A stretch of DNA of 64,000 nucleotides from Phellopilus nigrolimitatus (taxonomy: Eukaryota > Basidiomycota > Agaricomycetes > Hymenochaetales > Hymenochaetaceae), in assembly GCA_021029095.1 (NCBI GenBank), contig JAJOHG010000023.1, forward strand, positions 398,463 to 462,462, read 5' to 3'. The first letter of the stretch is position 1. Each line of letters begins with the position of its first letter. Below are positions 63,221 to 64,000 of this stretch, in pieces. The notes beneath the pieces were generated by a model, which made no database searches, was not told where the DNA came from, and worked only from the letters and a program-made list of their open reading frames with translations. A program made the position numbers and the translations under genes.

Positions 63221-63262
63221 GGATTGGGATGGATATGGATGGATATGGATGGATATGGATGT
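63221..63262. repeat. GGATATGGAT tandem repeat
   Basis: Three exact 10-bp copies (63231-63260), flanked by further GGAT units. Confidence 0.9.
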
Positions 63263-63843
63263 GGATGTGCCGGTGGGACTGAGCCTGCGGGCTCGCGACG
63301 GCGAAGATCACCAGGTGCATCGGATTGAGCCGCCGGCCAGCCAGCTTCGGGGTGATCAGGTCGCACCGTGCCCAGTCTCGGCGGTGCATACACACACACA
63401 TACATCTTTGATACATGCATGCAGCGGCGGCGGCAGGGAAGGGAGCCAAGACGCGCGGCGCTGCTGTGCAGCTTGTTTCAGGATGGAGGGTGGGTTGCAA
63501 GCGACGAGCGAGCGGGGGGCGCTGCCGGGAGACGCTCGCGCTGCGCGCGCCTACTAGGGAGCGGAGCGGCGTGACACTGATAGTCAATCAGAGCCGGGGT
63601 GATCGCCGCGCGCCTGGATTGGGGAAGAGGCAGCCAGACGTGCGGCGGGGGCGGCGGCGGCGGTGCGCGGCGGCGGCGCCGATGCGATTAATTTGGGAAA
63701 AGGAAAAAGGAAAAGAGACGCGCACCGCGTGCGTACGTTCTGCCCCCATCCACCATCTTCGGTCTTCGGTCTGCCCCATCTTCGGACTGCCCATCTGTGC
63801 ATCTGGTGCATCTCGCGCTTCTGCGGCAGGGCATCCATCGGGG

Positions 63844-63892
63844 CCCATCTGGGCATCTGGGCATCTGGGCATCTCTGTATCTGTATCTGTGT
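63844..63892. repeat. GGGCATCTG / TATCTG tandem repeats
   Basis: A 9-bp unit GGGCATCTG is repeated about three times, followed by 6-bp TGTATC units. Confidence 0.85.
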
Positions 63893-64000
63893 GCACTGCC
63901 CGAGTCGGGGATCGTTCCGGGCGGGGCGTGGTGTGGGTGCGCGCGGAATGCCGAAGGGGCGAGAACGAAATCGGACTGTCTGACGCATTTCGCATTTTCG

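Larger units (their letters stand above)
56901..64000. other. GC-rich low-complexity right flank
   Basis: No gene supported. Composition returns to that of the left flank: CGCG-rich blocks, purine tracts, GT and CATCTG microsatellites and CCGGCCGGCC palindromes (59931, 61646, 62090, 62661). Overlapping long frames on both strands at 60.0-63.9 kb (for example minus 62728-63420 and 62910-63587) consist of Arg/Pro/Ser-rich low-complexity text and are judged chance frames. Confidence 0.5.

Noticed and set aside
62062..63587. Overlapping frames of 120-230 codons on both strands at the right end
   Set aside because: They are simple-sequence derived (Phe/Ser/Pro or Arg/Gly runs from purine or pyrimidine tracts) with no domain or splice support.

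Overview
This window is a piece of a filamentous basidiomycete (Agaricomycete) genome, possibly Polyporales-like, although the order cannot be fixed from the sequence alone. Genes are split by many short introns (about 45-80 nt) with GTRNGY donors, CTAAC/CTGAC-type branch points and CAG/TAG acceptors. The predicted products are fungal (Cho2, Dcn1, RanBP2-finger RNA-binding protein, DHHC acyltransferase, ornithine aminotransferase, membrane-anchored GH3). A farnesylated lipopeptide mating-pheromone precursor is present, which is diagnostic for basidiomycetes. No prokaryotic operon features, rRNA, tRNA or CRISPR were seen.

Layout: 1-6880 is GC-rich, low-complexity and almost gene-free, except for a small heptad-repeat coiled-coil gene (3122-3774, minus). 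The core from 6881 to 48435 is gene-dense. On the plus strand it holds an RRM plus RanBP2 zinc-finger RNA-binding protein (6881-12491), an acid sphingomyelinase-like phosphodiesterase in 20 exons (13992-17290), a mating-pheromone precursor (18958-19122), a DHHC palmitoyltransferase (22439-24648), ornithine aminotransferase (25076-27350), a membrane-anchored GH3 beta-glucosidase (32037-35524), a conserved uncharacterised Ser-rich protein (38194-40901), an ALKBH6-like dioxygenase (41919-43240), and a tandem pair of kinase-like genes (43468-44573 and 44929-46013). On the minus strand are an aldo-keto reductase (20128-21485), CHO2 (27842-31616) and DCN1 (46839-48435). From 48436 to 64000 I find no gene I can support. 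The first 8 kb of that stretch has ordinary composition; the last 7 kb is GC-rich, with diverged repeats, purine tracts and microsatellites like the left end.

The core genes are mostly housekeeping: phospholipid methylation, arginine/ornithine catabolism, protein S-acylation, cullin neddylation and sphingolipid breakdown. They do not form an obvious pathway cluster. The item of greatest biological interest is the lone pheromone gene: no STE3 receptor is visible in the window. Other notable points are the tandem kinase-like duplication (near-identical centres, divergent ends), three GC-AG introns, 10-, 13- and 14-nt exons plus an ATG-only first exon, and six isolated +1 reading-frame shifts in four genes between 20.9 and 35.3 kb. 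Those shifts could be assembly errors or early decay.

All exon models were built by hand from reading frame, splice consensus and recalled family motifs. Phases were checked by counting, but no alignment or transcript data were available.
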